A DNA stretch of 64,000 nt from Neofusicoccum parvum (Eukaryota > Ascomycota > Dothideomycetes > Botryosphaeriales > Botryosphaeriaceae), in the NCBI GenBank assembly GCA_020912385.1, contig CP087217.1:1674001-1738000 (forward strand). Direction: 5' to 3'. The stretch's first letter is position 1; every line of letters begins with the position of its first letter. Shown here piece after piece: positions 55,630 to 64,000 of the stretch. The notes under the pieces were generated by a model. It was not told where the DNA came from, searched no databases, and worked only from the letters and a program-made list of their open reading frames with translations. The translations under genes were made by a program, and so were the position numbers.

Positions 55630-57422
55630 TTAGACGGTCTTGGGCTCGACGGTCTCGTTGTAGACGTGCGCGGCACCGGTCGCCTTGGCGATCTCGGCGC
55701 GGGCGCTGTCGTCGGCGAAGGTGTCGTGGGGGACCCACTTGGCCGAGCTGTGGGGAGTGGTCTCCTCGAGCATGCGGTCGACCTGCTCGAGCGACAGGCC
55801 CTTGGTCTCGGGGACCATGAAGTAGGCGAACAGAGCGCAGAGCGTGCAGGTGCTGCCCCAGACGAAGAAGACCTTGACGCCGAGGTTGCCCTGGTCCTCG
55901 TCGACCATGTAGGGGGTGATGTAGCCCAGGATGAAGTTCCACAGCCACTAGAGTTTTGATGTTAGTCATGCTTCATCGATGCGAGTTGCAGAGTACTTAC
56001 GTTGGAGGCGGTGGAAAGAGCAACACCCTTCGCACGGATGGGCAGAGGGTAGACCTCGCCGATGACGACCCAAGCAGCGGGGCCCCAGGTGGTGGCGAAG
56101 AAGAAGATGTAGATGCAGACGAAGACGATCAGGCAGATACCCTGAGCATCGGTACCGGGAGCGGCAACACCGACGATGGCAACGATGAACTGGCAGCACA
56201 GCATGCCAAGAGCACCGTAGATGAGGAGAGCGCGGCGGCCCAGACGCTCGACAGCCCAGAAGGAGATCGGAGTGGAGCAGACGTTGACGACGTTGGTGAT
56301 GACGGAGATGAGGAACGAGTTCTTGAGGCCGACCTGCTGGAAGAAGGTGGTGCCATAGTAGAAAATGAAGTTGACACCGGTGAGCTGCTGGAACATCTGG
56401 AGGAAGACACCAAGCATGACACGGCGGAAGTTACCCGAAGGAGCCCAGCCACCGCGGAAGCAGTCGAGCCAGCCAGAGCGCATGTTCTCACTCTCGTGGC
56501 GGAAGTTGGCAACCAACTCGGCGAGCTCAGACTGAATGTACTCGGAGTCCTTGGGCTGGCCACGGATCCTGGCGAGGGCGTCGGCGGCCTTGTCGATCTT
56601 GTTGTCCTTGACGAAGTAACGGGGAGACTCAGGAAGCATCAGGAGACCACCACCGAGGATGATGGCCCAGGCGAACTGGATGGAGATGGGGATGCGGTAA
56701 GAGCCCGAGTCCATGCGGCCCTTGGTGGCCTGGTCGACGCACGAAGCGAGCAGCAGGCCGATAGTGATGGCGAACTGGTAACCGGAGACGATGGCACCAC
56801 GGACAGCCTTGGGCGCGATCTCAGACATGTAGAGGATGATGATGGCCGACACGAAACCAACACCAATACCAGCGATGAGACGACCAGCAACGAGGAGACC
56901 GACGAAGGTAGAGGCGACCTGGAGAGCGACACCGACCATGAAAACACCGCATCCGGCGACAATGGTGGTGCGGCGACCCATCCAATCGGCGAGAGAACCA
57001 GCGAAAAGGGCACCGAAGAAGGTACCGGCAGACAGGATGGAGGTGATGAGAGACTTCTGCCAGGTCTCGTACATGTACCCGTTGTAGGCCTCGGAGTTAG
57101 TAGAGCCAGAGTGGCCGAACTCTTGCTGCAGGGAAGTCAGCATCTGCGCCTAGCATCTAGCATAACCCAAGGACCGACCTTGAAGTAGTTCATGCCCAAG
57201 ACACCCGAAATGTATCCGGAATCATAGCCGAAAAGGATACCTGCATACTGCGTTAGTCGTTGTGTCTGCTGGACGATGGTAGGGAGAGGTCGTGAGAAGT
57301 GTTGTGTGGAGTGGGATGGTGGTGTACGAACCTCCGAAGGCGGCAAAGGCGCACAGCAGGTAGGCCTTGATAGTGACGGGAGCCTCCACACGGGCGGAGA
57401 TCTCTCCTGTGTTGCGACTCAT
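55630..57422 (-). CDS. Hexose transporter (MFS sugar porter)
   Basis: Four exons on the minus strand: 57422-57332, 57240-57179, 57125-56001 and 55947-55630; the product is 531 residues. For the second intron I chose the acceptor CTGCAG at 57126, preceded by a good branch site GCTGAC, giving GMNYFKQEFGH; an acceptor 18 bases earlier would add six residues. Sugar-porter signatures are GILFGYDSGYISGVLGM in helix 1, DWMGRR in the first loop, PESPRYFVK after helix 6, QQLTGVNFIFYYGTTFF in helix 7 and VPETKGLSLEQVDRML after helix 12. It is a plasma-membrane facilitator or proton symporter for glucose-like sugars, similar to fungal high-affinity glucose transporters. The frame has long antisense open frames, a side effect of strong codon preference. 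Confidence 0.94.
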
Positions 57423-60400
57423 GGTGGCTGGTGGTCTCTCGGGCTCGAATGGGTGTGCGGATGTCTCTTCGGCCAAGAGGCTGTGTCGAGGGAGAGTGGC
57501 GGAGGAGGAGGAGGAGGTGCTGGGTTGGAAGGAAAAGAAAAGCACCCAAGAGGCAGGACCGGCAGTTAATATACGCGGGGCGCTGGGTCCGGGGCTGATG
57601 GTGGAGAAAGAGCAGACGCGTCTGGACGAACAATAAGGTGGTGCGTGCTGTTGGGGGGCCCGCGCGGCAACATGCGGTGCCCAGGCCCCGGAATCAGCCT
57701 CTCTGGCTTCCCCATGCCGGCGGCTTGAACCGCATCACGCCGGGGCCGGCGTGCTGGGGCCCCAGAGCACGCGTGGAGATACAAGGGCCCTCGGGGGGCG
57801 TTTCTGGCAGCCGTCCAGAACGCGGCGCGGGCCAATCAGCAGCGCGCCAGCACGGCGACGGGCCGGTTGAGGCGACGCTTCGGGACAGCTGCCAACGTGT
57901 GACGGCGGCGTGCCGGTGCTGATTGCCTCTTTCTCTCGCCGCCGCCGCGCGCCACGATCCAGCCAGACGTCGGGTGCGCCGTTGCTTGGCCGAAGAAGGA
58001 GCCGTGCAACCTTCCGCGTCAGGCCACGCGCAGCCCGTGAAGAAGCTCGCCCGCCGTGCAAGAGCAGCTGGCAGCGCTGCACAGAAATCCTGCGGTGCGC
58101 GCGCCCAATGCCTGCGCCCGCCGCCCCTGCGCCGATCGCGCAACGTTCCATGGGCGGCGAGCAGCGCAGCGCTGCGCGCAACGGGCGAAGACAGCGCGGC
58201 AGGTTCCTTTGGCGGTGGACGTGCGGCGCGGATGCTGCCAGCTGCAGCAGCTTTCGGCAGGCGTGGCGCTCTCCACGGGGAACACCACTTTCTGCTCTCC
58301 CCACAATCCCCAGCCGAGCCCACAGGTAGGGCCGACCGCGGCCCCGGCGGCGAGCTCCAGAGATCTTGCCCGCGAGATCGTGTCTCCTGACTGTGGATAC
58401 GCCCATTCGCGTCGTCCCAACGTCCACCGCCGCTCTGCAAGCAGCGTCCAAGGCGCGTCGTCCAGCGTGCCAATGCCCGTCTGCGCCACAGCAACGTCTT
58501 CGGCCAGGCCAAGCGCGCTCAAGCACTCTGCGCCCGCACGGCCCCCCTCGACGGTGCCATGCCGAGGTTGCACCGCAAATCCGGCCATTCACCGCGCGCT
58601 CTGGCCTGGTCACGATGCCCAATCCATGGTGTTTGCAAGCGCCACACAGAGCGGCATTCGTGTCGCGCCTTGGCGTCCCGCGCTGGAACTGATGCACGCC
58701 GGGATGCTTGCGAATCCGTCACCATTGCCGTGGCCCCATTCGCCTGGAGTCGGTTCTCTCGGAGCTCGCAGCTCGGCTGCTGCCGACGCCAGGTCCAGAG
58801 TGCGGATTTATCGAGCCACCGCGTCGGAGCCGGTGTCGGGCTTACGGTCGTATGGGGCCTGATGCCTTTTTCTTTGTGCCGCCCCAGGTCCAGCTCAGCT
58901 CGTGGCAACAGCGACGGGAGCCAAGGCAGAGCAGCCCGGCAGATGGCTGCGTGTGATGTGGGAGCAGCTGACCCTGCCGCAAGCAGCCAGCGTACGAGTA
59001 CGCTGCGAGGCCGCACACGTTACGGCGACGTGACGGCCAGACGGCCAGGCCGATGCCTCTCAGACCTGGATCTCGTCTCTCCATCATTCCCCAAGATCTC
59101 TCCCCATCCCCGGCCCCCATTTTTCGTTCCCCGGTTTTCGGACCCCAAGCACAGCGCCGACATCCCATCTCTCCAGCTCGACCCACTTTCATCTCCCGCC
59201 TTTGCCTCCCCATTCTCCTTTCGGCCCTCCCCAGTCTCCACAGTTCTCGCTCTCGCACGCTTAGGTCGGCAAATGTGCGGCACAAGCGGCACTCTCCAGC
59301 GCACACGCGCATGCTTAAGCAAGTAGCTTAACTGCCGCAGCAGTCCACGGCCCGAGAACACGGCAGTCCGTACACAGCAGCAGAGCGCAAAGGCACCTCT
59401 CTAGCCCAAGCTGCCTGCAGCCCCGTGCCCGTACCTCACTCACCTCTCTTTCGCTTCTCGCTCAGCCTCTCCTCCAAAAATAAAGAATTGAATCAAAGCA
59501 AACGTATTTCTAATAGTGTTGCGTCGCCGTGTCGTCTCGACCACACGATTTACCTAATTAGCTCCCCTTAGTCAGGCACGCCGTTTGCGTCCAGACCCTG
59601 GCTGACCACCCACCGCACACCACACCATTCGATGCAAACCAATCGATTGCTAAGCAAGAGAGAAAAAAACGCCTGCCAAGAAGAGCCTCAGCAGCCAGTC
59701 AACCAGACCAAGCTGGACGGCCCTCCATTTTGTGGCTGAGAAACACGCGAGCAAGAGCCGCATGACATGCAGGGCCAGAAAAAAAAAAAAAAAACAAGAA
59801 AGAGCCTCAGACACACGGACGCCTGTTGCCCCTCGTGTTGCCGTCGTCGTCCTCCTCCTCCGTCGGCCACTCCCGCCCTTTCGATTCTTTCGGTGTGCCT
59901 GCCTGCGCGCGTGCCCTTCCAACCAGCCACATTTTCCTTCTTCCGCCGCCGCCGCCGCGCGCCACCGTCCCCGCTTCAGCCAAGTCCGTCGTCGCTCAGG
60001 TCCGCCGCCGCTGCTAGTGGTCAATGAATGGACGTTTTTTTTTTTTTTTTTCGTCACGCTGCGCGTCAGCTGCGTCGGCCGCACCGTCAGCTTAGCGCCG
60101 CCGCCCCCGTGGGGTTGATCACGCGAGTCGTTTTTTTTTTGTCTCTCTTCCCTTTGTTGCTGTTTGCGGTGGGTGGGCTGCGGCGGCCCCTGCCGTCACC
60201 GCCCGTCTGCTGCTGCTGCTTTGGCGTCGGTGGGATCGTCAGGCCCGCGGCGTGCCCTGTCGCGGAGGATGCGCAGGCGATTGCTCGCTGCTTTTCCTGG
60301 AAGGGGGTTAGTCCTTCTTCCTTTGGTGGAAGTTGCTGGGGTGGGGAAGGAGTCTCGTGAGGGCTCGGCCTGTTGTTGCTGTGGCCTGGTTCGTGGGGGA

Positions 60401-61710
60401 TCTTTGCTGAGCAACGGGGTGATTGGGCTTTGCTTTTCGCGCGGTGTGGAGGGCGAAGTGTTCTCGTCATGTGTGCACTCGGTGTAGCAATTATCTCGAG
60501 TCCTGCTGTGAGGAATGCCGTGGGGATCTTGGGCGCAAATGTAGGCTTCTGACCTGCTTCGAGCCTTCATTTCTTTTGGGAGCTAATCTTTCAAGAGACT
60601 CTTGAGGTGGAATCATGCTTGACACTGTGGTGGGTGGTAGGTCTTTTATTCCTCGAGAACACGGCTAGATGTCGTACTTCATCTGGTATTAGAAAATATC
60701 TGAGCAACAGAGAAAAAGTCGACAGCTAGTTAAGCACCGAAAAAGCAACTTGAATTTGACTCAAATCCATCCAATGTCTCTCCCAAGCACTGCAACCACG
60801 GTTCATACCCGTGCCACGAGCAAACCCAAACATTCTTGAGCACGAAGCCCGTCGTGACCTCCGTGTGACGAAACCTCCCCTCCCCATCCATGCCTGCGAA
60901 TCATTCCAGGTGCGATAACCGCCAGCCGATCACATCCGACCGCCAGGAAAAAAAGATCCCAATCAACGCCAGATCCTTTCCCCTCCCATCCAATGGCCGT
61001 GTTTCACAAAATCTCTCCTCCATGCGATACGAGCCTGCAATCGAAAATCGATCGATTGTGCGCGGGCAATGAAAAGCTCTCCCTTCGAGCGGAGCGAGCT
61101 CCTCCGATGCTATAGGCTGCTTGCCCTGTCTGTTATCACACCGCCGATGACGTACGCATTTGTCTTGCTGCAAGGGCGCGGGAAGTTGCCGCCTGTTGTG
61201 TAAGAGAGGGGGGCGATGGCATAACGGTGGGTATGATGATTGGTGGCGGTCATGCTGACCTATACGTGCGCGGGGTATACACTGGGGCGGAAGGAGATCA
61301 TCACGCGTGGGAGGAGGTTGATCGGCTTGGGCGAGAAGAAATAATTATAGTGAATGATAGGTGTGGACGGGGTTAATTTACATGAAATCTCGTTGAAACA
61401 ACCGGGGGAGTGCGTTTCGTCATTGTTCAGCGAGTTTTCGATTATTGCACTTCAGCGTGCATGGCTTCGGTTGCTGTATTTGCTCTGCTCAACTGGTACG
61501 GTTGTGTAGGCGTCATCAGGGAACCTTCTAGATAAGCTTAGAGTGTTAAATTTAAACCGAAGGTACAAAACAAGCTACAAGAGTTTCGCAGCAAAGTCAC
61601 AGATTCAATAGCATCGAAAGGGTGAGAGCGTCAAGTCTTCTATTCATGACCGATATAGTCACCTCTCCAAATCGTACATGATATGATACAGCGAAATATC
61701 GCTTCCGCTT
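57423..61710. other. 4.3 kb region without a supported gene
   Basis: This is the longest gene-free stretch in the window. From about 57.6 to 59.1 kb it is GC-rich with overlapping open frames on both strands (for example 57735-58697 minus, 58056-58862 plus) that have no family-like sequence. From 59.4 to 60.5 kb it is rich in pyrimidine runs, with A16 at about 59779 and T17 at about 60035. From 60.6 to 61.7 kb it is AT-rich. The left edge is the promoter of the hexose transporter and the right edge lies downstream of the Bot1 gene. It may hold a long regulatory region or a noncoding transcript. Confidence 0.5.
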
Positions 61711-63030
61711 TCAAGCATCCACTCTCTTGGGTATCTTAATCTGCCCCCTCTTCCTGTCCTCGTGCGGCGCGCCGTACCTCCAACCGACGCCTGCAGGGCT
61801 CTTTCCGTCACGACCAACCTGTTCGACACTGAAGTCCTGGAAGTGGAAGTCCCAGCGCCGCCCAGGCACGGCCTGGGTCTTTGCCGCCTTCTCGGCCGCC
61901 TTTTTCGCCTTGCGTACCCGCTCCTCCTCATGCTTCTGGTTGCGCTGTTGCTGTCTATCCACGCGCTCGTCGAAGGGCAGGCCCAAGAACTCGTCGCGCT
62001 CGGCCTCGACGAGATCAGGGTGCGGGATGCGTTTGTCGGCCGGCAGCAGGTCGTTGGCGAACGCCTTGGCTGCGTCCTCGCGAGTGAAGTGCCGGGACTC
62101 CGATGTGGGGTAGAAGATTTGCTGGCGTGTCGCCGGATGGACCGGTATGTCAGCAATTGACTCGTGGACTGGCTGCCTCCTAAGGTCAATCGCAAGCTTC
62201 GTCGTGGGGAGCATCTGAAGGACCGCTTTGGCGTATGGCTTTGCCATAGGTTTTTCCTTCATACCGTTAGCAACTGTCCAATGCAGTATGTGTTGCAAAG
62301 TGCAGAGAGGTATCAGTAGATCAGAGAGGCTCGCTAAGCTATGTTGTAACCATGGTTTATTGGGTAGTCTTCAAGACTAATCGAATTTTTTGCTGACTCA
62401 TCATTCGAATGGAGGTGGTGTTGTTGCAGATAGGAAACGGGTCAAGCTTACCAGTGCTTCCGACTGCTTCTCCAAGGCCTTTAACCGCACCACGGCGGCT
62501 ACCCTCTCCATGGTGACCTTGAAGCTCGAGCTGACCACCGATATGGGCGTCTTCTCCAGCACGACCTCCTCGTAAATCTTCTCGCGCAGCTCTTCGCTCA
62601 GAACCGATTGGCTGTAGAAGTGTGTGTTGAGCGGGAAGGGGTGGAGGTCTTCCTTCGACTCCGGCGGCAACCCGTCCTCGTTCTGCGCCAGCTCATCGGG
62701 CTGGGCCTCGGCTTCAAGGCCTCCGTCCTCCGAATTGCTGCTCTCCTCACCCTCCCTCTGTGGCTTCGGCCTGTTGCCTGCGCGGATCAAGTTTCCCTGC
62801 TTATCGTAGGCGCCGAGGTAGTTCGTCGAACCGGGCAGCGGGTGCCTGAGCTTGGCGCCAGGCCCGTTCAGCCATTCGTACATCTGCCGCCGCAGCCCCG
62901 TCTGCTCACGGCGACACGACTGAGAGAAATTACGGGTGTGCCATTGGTGTGATGCTTGCGATGCGCACTGTGGCCGGATGCACTGAGAGAGGGAGGATGT
63001 GAAGGCGGAGGAGGGCAGCCGCGAGGCCAT
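61711..63030 (-). CDS. Mitochondrial ribosome-associated protein Bot1 / mS35 family
   Basis: Two exons on the minus strand, 63030-62452 and 62256-61711, with a 195-base intron (donor GTAAGC, branch GCTAAC, acceptor GAAG); the product is 374 residues. The N-terminus is Arg/Ser-rich with few acidic residues, as in a mitochondrial presequence (HTRNFSQSCRREQ). Conserved segments are LRRQMYEWLNGPGAKLRHPL, LREKIYEEVVLEKTPISVVS and, after the splice, EKPMAKPYAKAVLQMLPTT, with RRWDFHFQDFSVEQVGRDG near the end. This is the Pfam Bot1p type, called eukaryotic mitochondrial regulator protein; in fission yeast Bot1 sits on the mitochondrial small subunit and affects respiration. The start at 63030 is preferred over an in-frame one at 63081. 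Confidence 0.85.
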
Positions 63031-63558
63031 TGTGCGCGGTGGTGGCGGGTTACAATGCGTTGAGAGCGGGGTATTAAGCACAGGAGGGAAAAGAAGCGGC
63101 GAGGAAGGCAGAATTGATGGGCGGTGCAGCGTGGACAGGTTGATGATGGAGGTGTGGTGTTGCAGCGCCCACGAAGTTTTCTTGGGGCGCGAGCTGCCGC
63201 ACGGCCGACAAGCGAGCGCACGTGACCAATATCACGCAGCTTCCTAGGTCGTGGGTAACTCCACCGGCAGGGCTTCCAGGCCGAGGCTGACGATCATCGT
63301 GCCGAGAGCGAGGACGAGTATAGATCGTCAGGGCCTTGTTACCAGTGGCTTGTTAACTTTCGGGACGATGCAGGTCAGCCTGGCGATCCTGCACGACAAT
63401 CCATTCAGCCTGAGACGCGCAAGCTGCAGTCTGCGAGGGGTAAAGACAGTGTGATTTCAGATCAGATGCGACAAAACTTTCTGATGGATCTAGCTATTTT
63501 GCTAACATAAGCTAAGACAAACGGCAACGCAGGGGAGCGAAAGACCATGATGCAATGA
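63031..63558. other. Spacer between Bot1 gene and the right-edge gene
   Basis: No gene seen. It contains the Bot1 promoter (minus strand) and the 3' end of the partial gene at the window edge. Confidence 0.5.
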
Positions 63559-63846
63559 CTACGTAGGAAAGTCGTCCTGCCAGCCGTGAAGAAACACCCA
63601 ATCATGCACCTCCTCACAAGCGCCCTGCAATGTGCGATCCAGCGCCGGAAACGCCTCCGCCTGGAGGATGCGATCGCCCAAGGGCGCGTCAACCCTCGAG
63701 GCTGGAGGCCGTGTCGAAGAGAATCGAACCGCGATGATGAGTCCCGATAACACCCATCCCAGAATGTGCCCCTGCTCCAGCGACCGTGCTTTTCCTGCCC
63801 AGCAGACTAGGCCGATGAAGAACGTCTTGCTTCGATCGGGGGAGAT
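63559..63846 (-). CDS. Last exon of an unidentified gene entering from the right edge
   Basis: On the minus strand a frame of 95 residues ends at 63559. It follows a possible acceptor (CTTAG, ending at 63847), and there is no good ATG in it, so it is probably the final exon of a gene whose 5' part lies mostly beyond 64000. The peptide starts ISPDRSKTFFIGLVCWAGKA, has a probable membrane segment around GHILGWVLSGLIIAVRF, and ends VHDWVFLHGWQDDFPT. I do not recognise the family. The sequence from 63850 to 64000 shows no clear upstream exon. Confidence 0.4.
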   Translation of the reverse strand: MSPDRSKTFFIGLVCWAGKARSLEQGHILGWVLSGLIIAVRFSSTRPPASRVDAPLGDRILQAEAFPALDRTLQGACEEVHDWVFLHGWQDDFPT

Positions 63847-64000
63847 CTAAGCATGTGAATAAGGAAATGCGAGTCCCTGAGAACAGAACACCCGCGATAA
63901 TGCAACAACGCTACCAACAACAGGCCATGACAAAAATGCAGAAAAACGCATGAGGGGGAATCATTGCTGTATGCTGTAAATGAAACCACCTCCAAAGTGA

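Noticed and set aside
55956..57188. A 410-residue plus-strand open frame
   Set aside because: It is exactly antisense to the hexose transporter, is rich in Asp, Glu, Gly and Thr and has no family-like sequence; it results from the codon preference of the real gene.
57735..58697. A 320-residue minus-strand frame in GC-rich DNA
   Set aside because: Arg/Ala/Gly/Cys-rich composition, equally long frames on the opposite strand, no start context and no recognisable segment.
63714..63735. GAATCGAACC, the reverse complement of a tRNA T-loop
   Set aside because: The flanks do not pair into a T-stem and the string lies in an apparent coding exon.
1..64000. CRISPR arrays, rRNA genes and complete tRNA genes
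   Set aside because: None seen; the window has eukaryotic nuclear gene structure and no regularly spaced direct repeats outside the coding minisatellites.

Overview
The window reads as nuclear DNA of a filamentous ascomycete (Pezizomycotina, probably Dothideomycetes). Genes are interrupted by short GT..AG introns of mostly 43 to 200 bases and sit on both strands with mostly noncoding gaps. The families are typical of such fungi: a HeLo-domain protein, a HET-domain protein, a NudE coiled-coil protein, a DUF8035 protein, HOL1-like and hexose transporters, and fungal forms of mitochondrial ribosomal proteins. I placed introns by hand from splice consensus, reading phase and family similarity; no aligner was run.

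Layout. 2.0-5.2 kb: a DUF8035 protein rich in charged repeats. 8.4-9.0 kb: a small unknown protein. 9.6-10.8 kb: a head-to-head pair, mitoribosomal mL60/MRPL31 (minus) and TRAPPC2/sedlin (plus). 11.7-15.9 kb: a large four-exon gene joining a HeLo-like domain, a kinase-like domain, IQ motifs and a trypsin-fold peptidase with a complete His/Asp/Ser set; this is the most unusual gene here. 16.5-20.7 kb: a peroxisomal-type mitochondrial-family carrier and a NudE homologue. 22.7-23.5 kb: a coiled-coil frame broken by one TGA.

25.5-32.6 kb: a tandem array of five BTB/POZ genes or remnants. Three are intact, one carries several in-frame stops and one has lost its 5' half. The three intact genes share intron positions and phases, end in paired-cysteine zinc-ribbon-like tails, and carry a similar upstream element about 133-137 bases before the ATG. 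A small MITE-like inverted-repeat element lies just upstream at 24.8 kb.

32.8-43.4 kb: a small B12D/MLRQ-type mitochondrial protein, then a possible metabolic group of HOL1-like MFS transporter, FAD monooxygenase and cytochrome P450, followed by a HET-domain gene. 44.9-57.4 kb: mostly housekeeping genes, namely a GRAM-TBC-EF-hand Rab GAP (Gyp2/Mdr1 type), the Hsp90 cochaperone Cdc37, a mitochondrial Mdl1-type ABC half-transporter, a cupin protein and a hexose transporter. 57.4-61.7 kb is a 4.3 kb stretch where I could support no gene. 61.7-63.8 kb: a Bot1/mS35-type mitochondrial ribosome protein and the last exon of an unidentified gene running off the right edge.

Together the genes cover mitochondrial translation and transport, vesicle traffic, nuclear migration, nutrient uptake, and two candidate self/non-self or cell-death regulators (HeLo-peptidase and HET).
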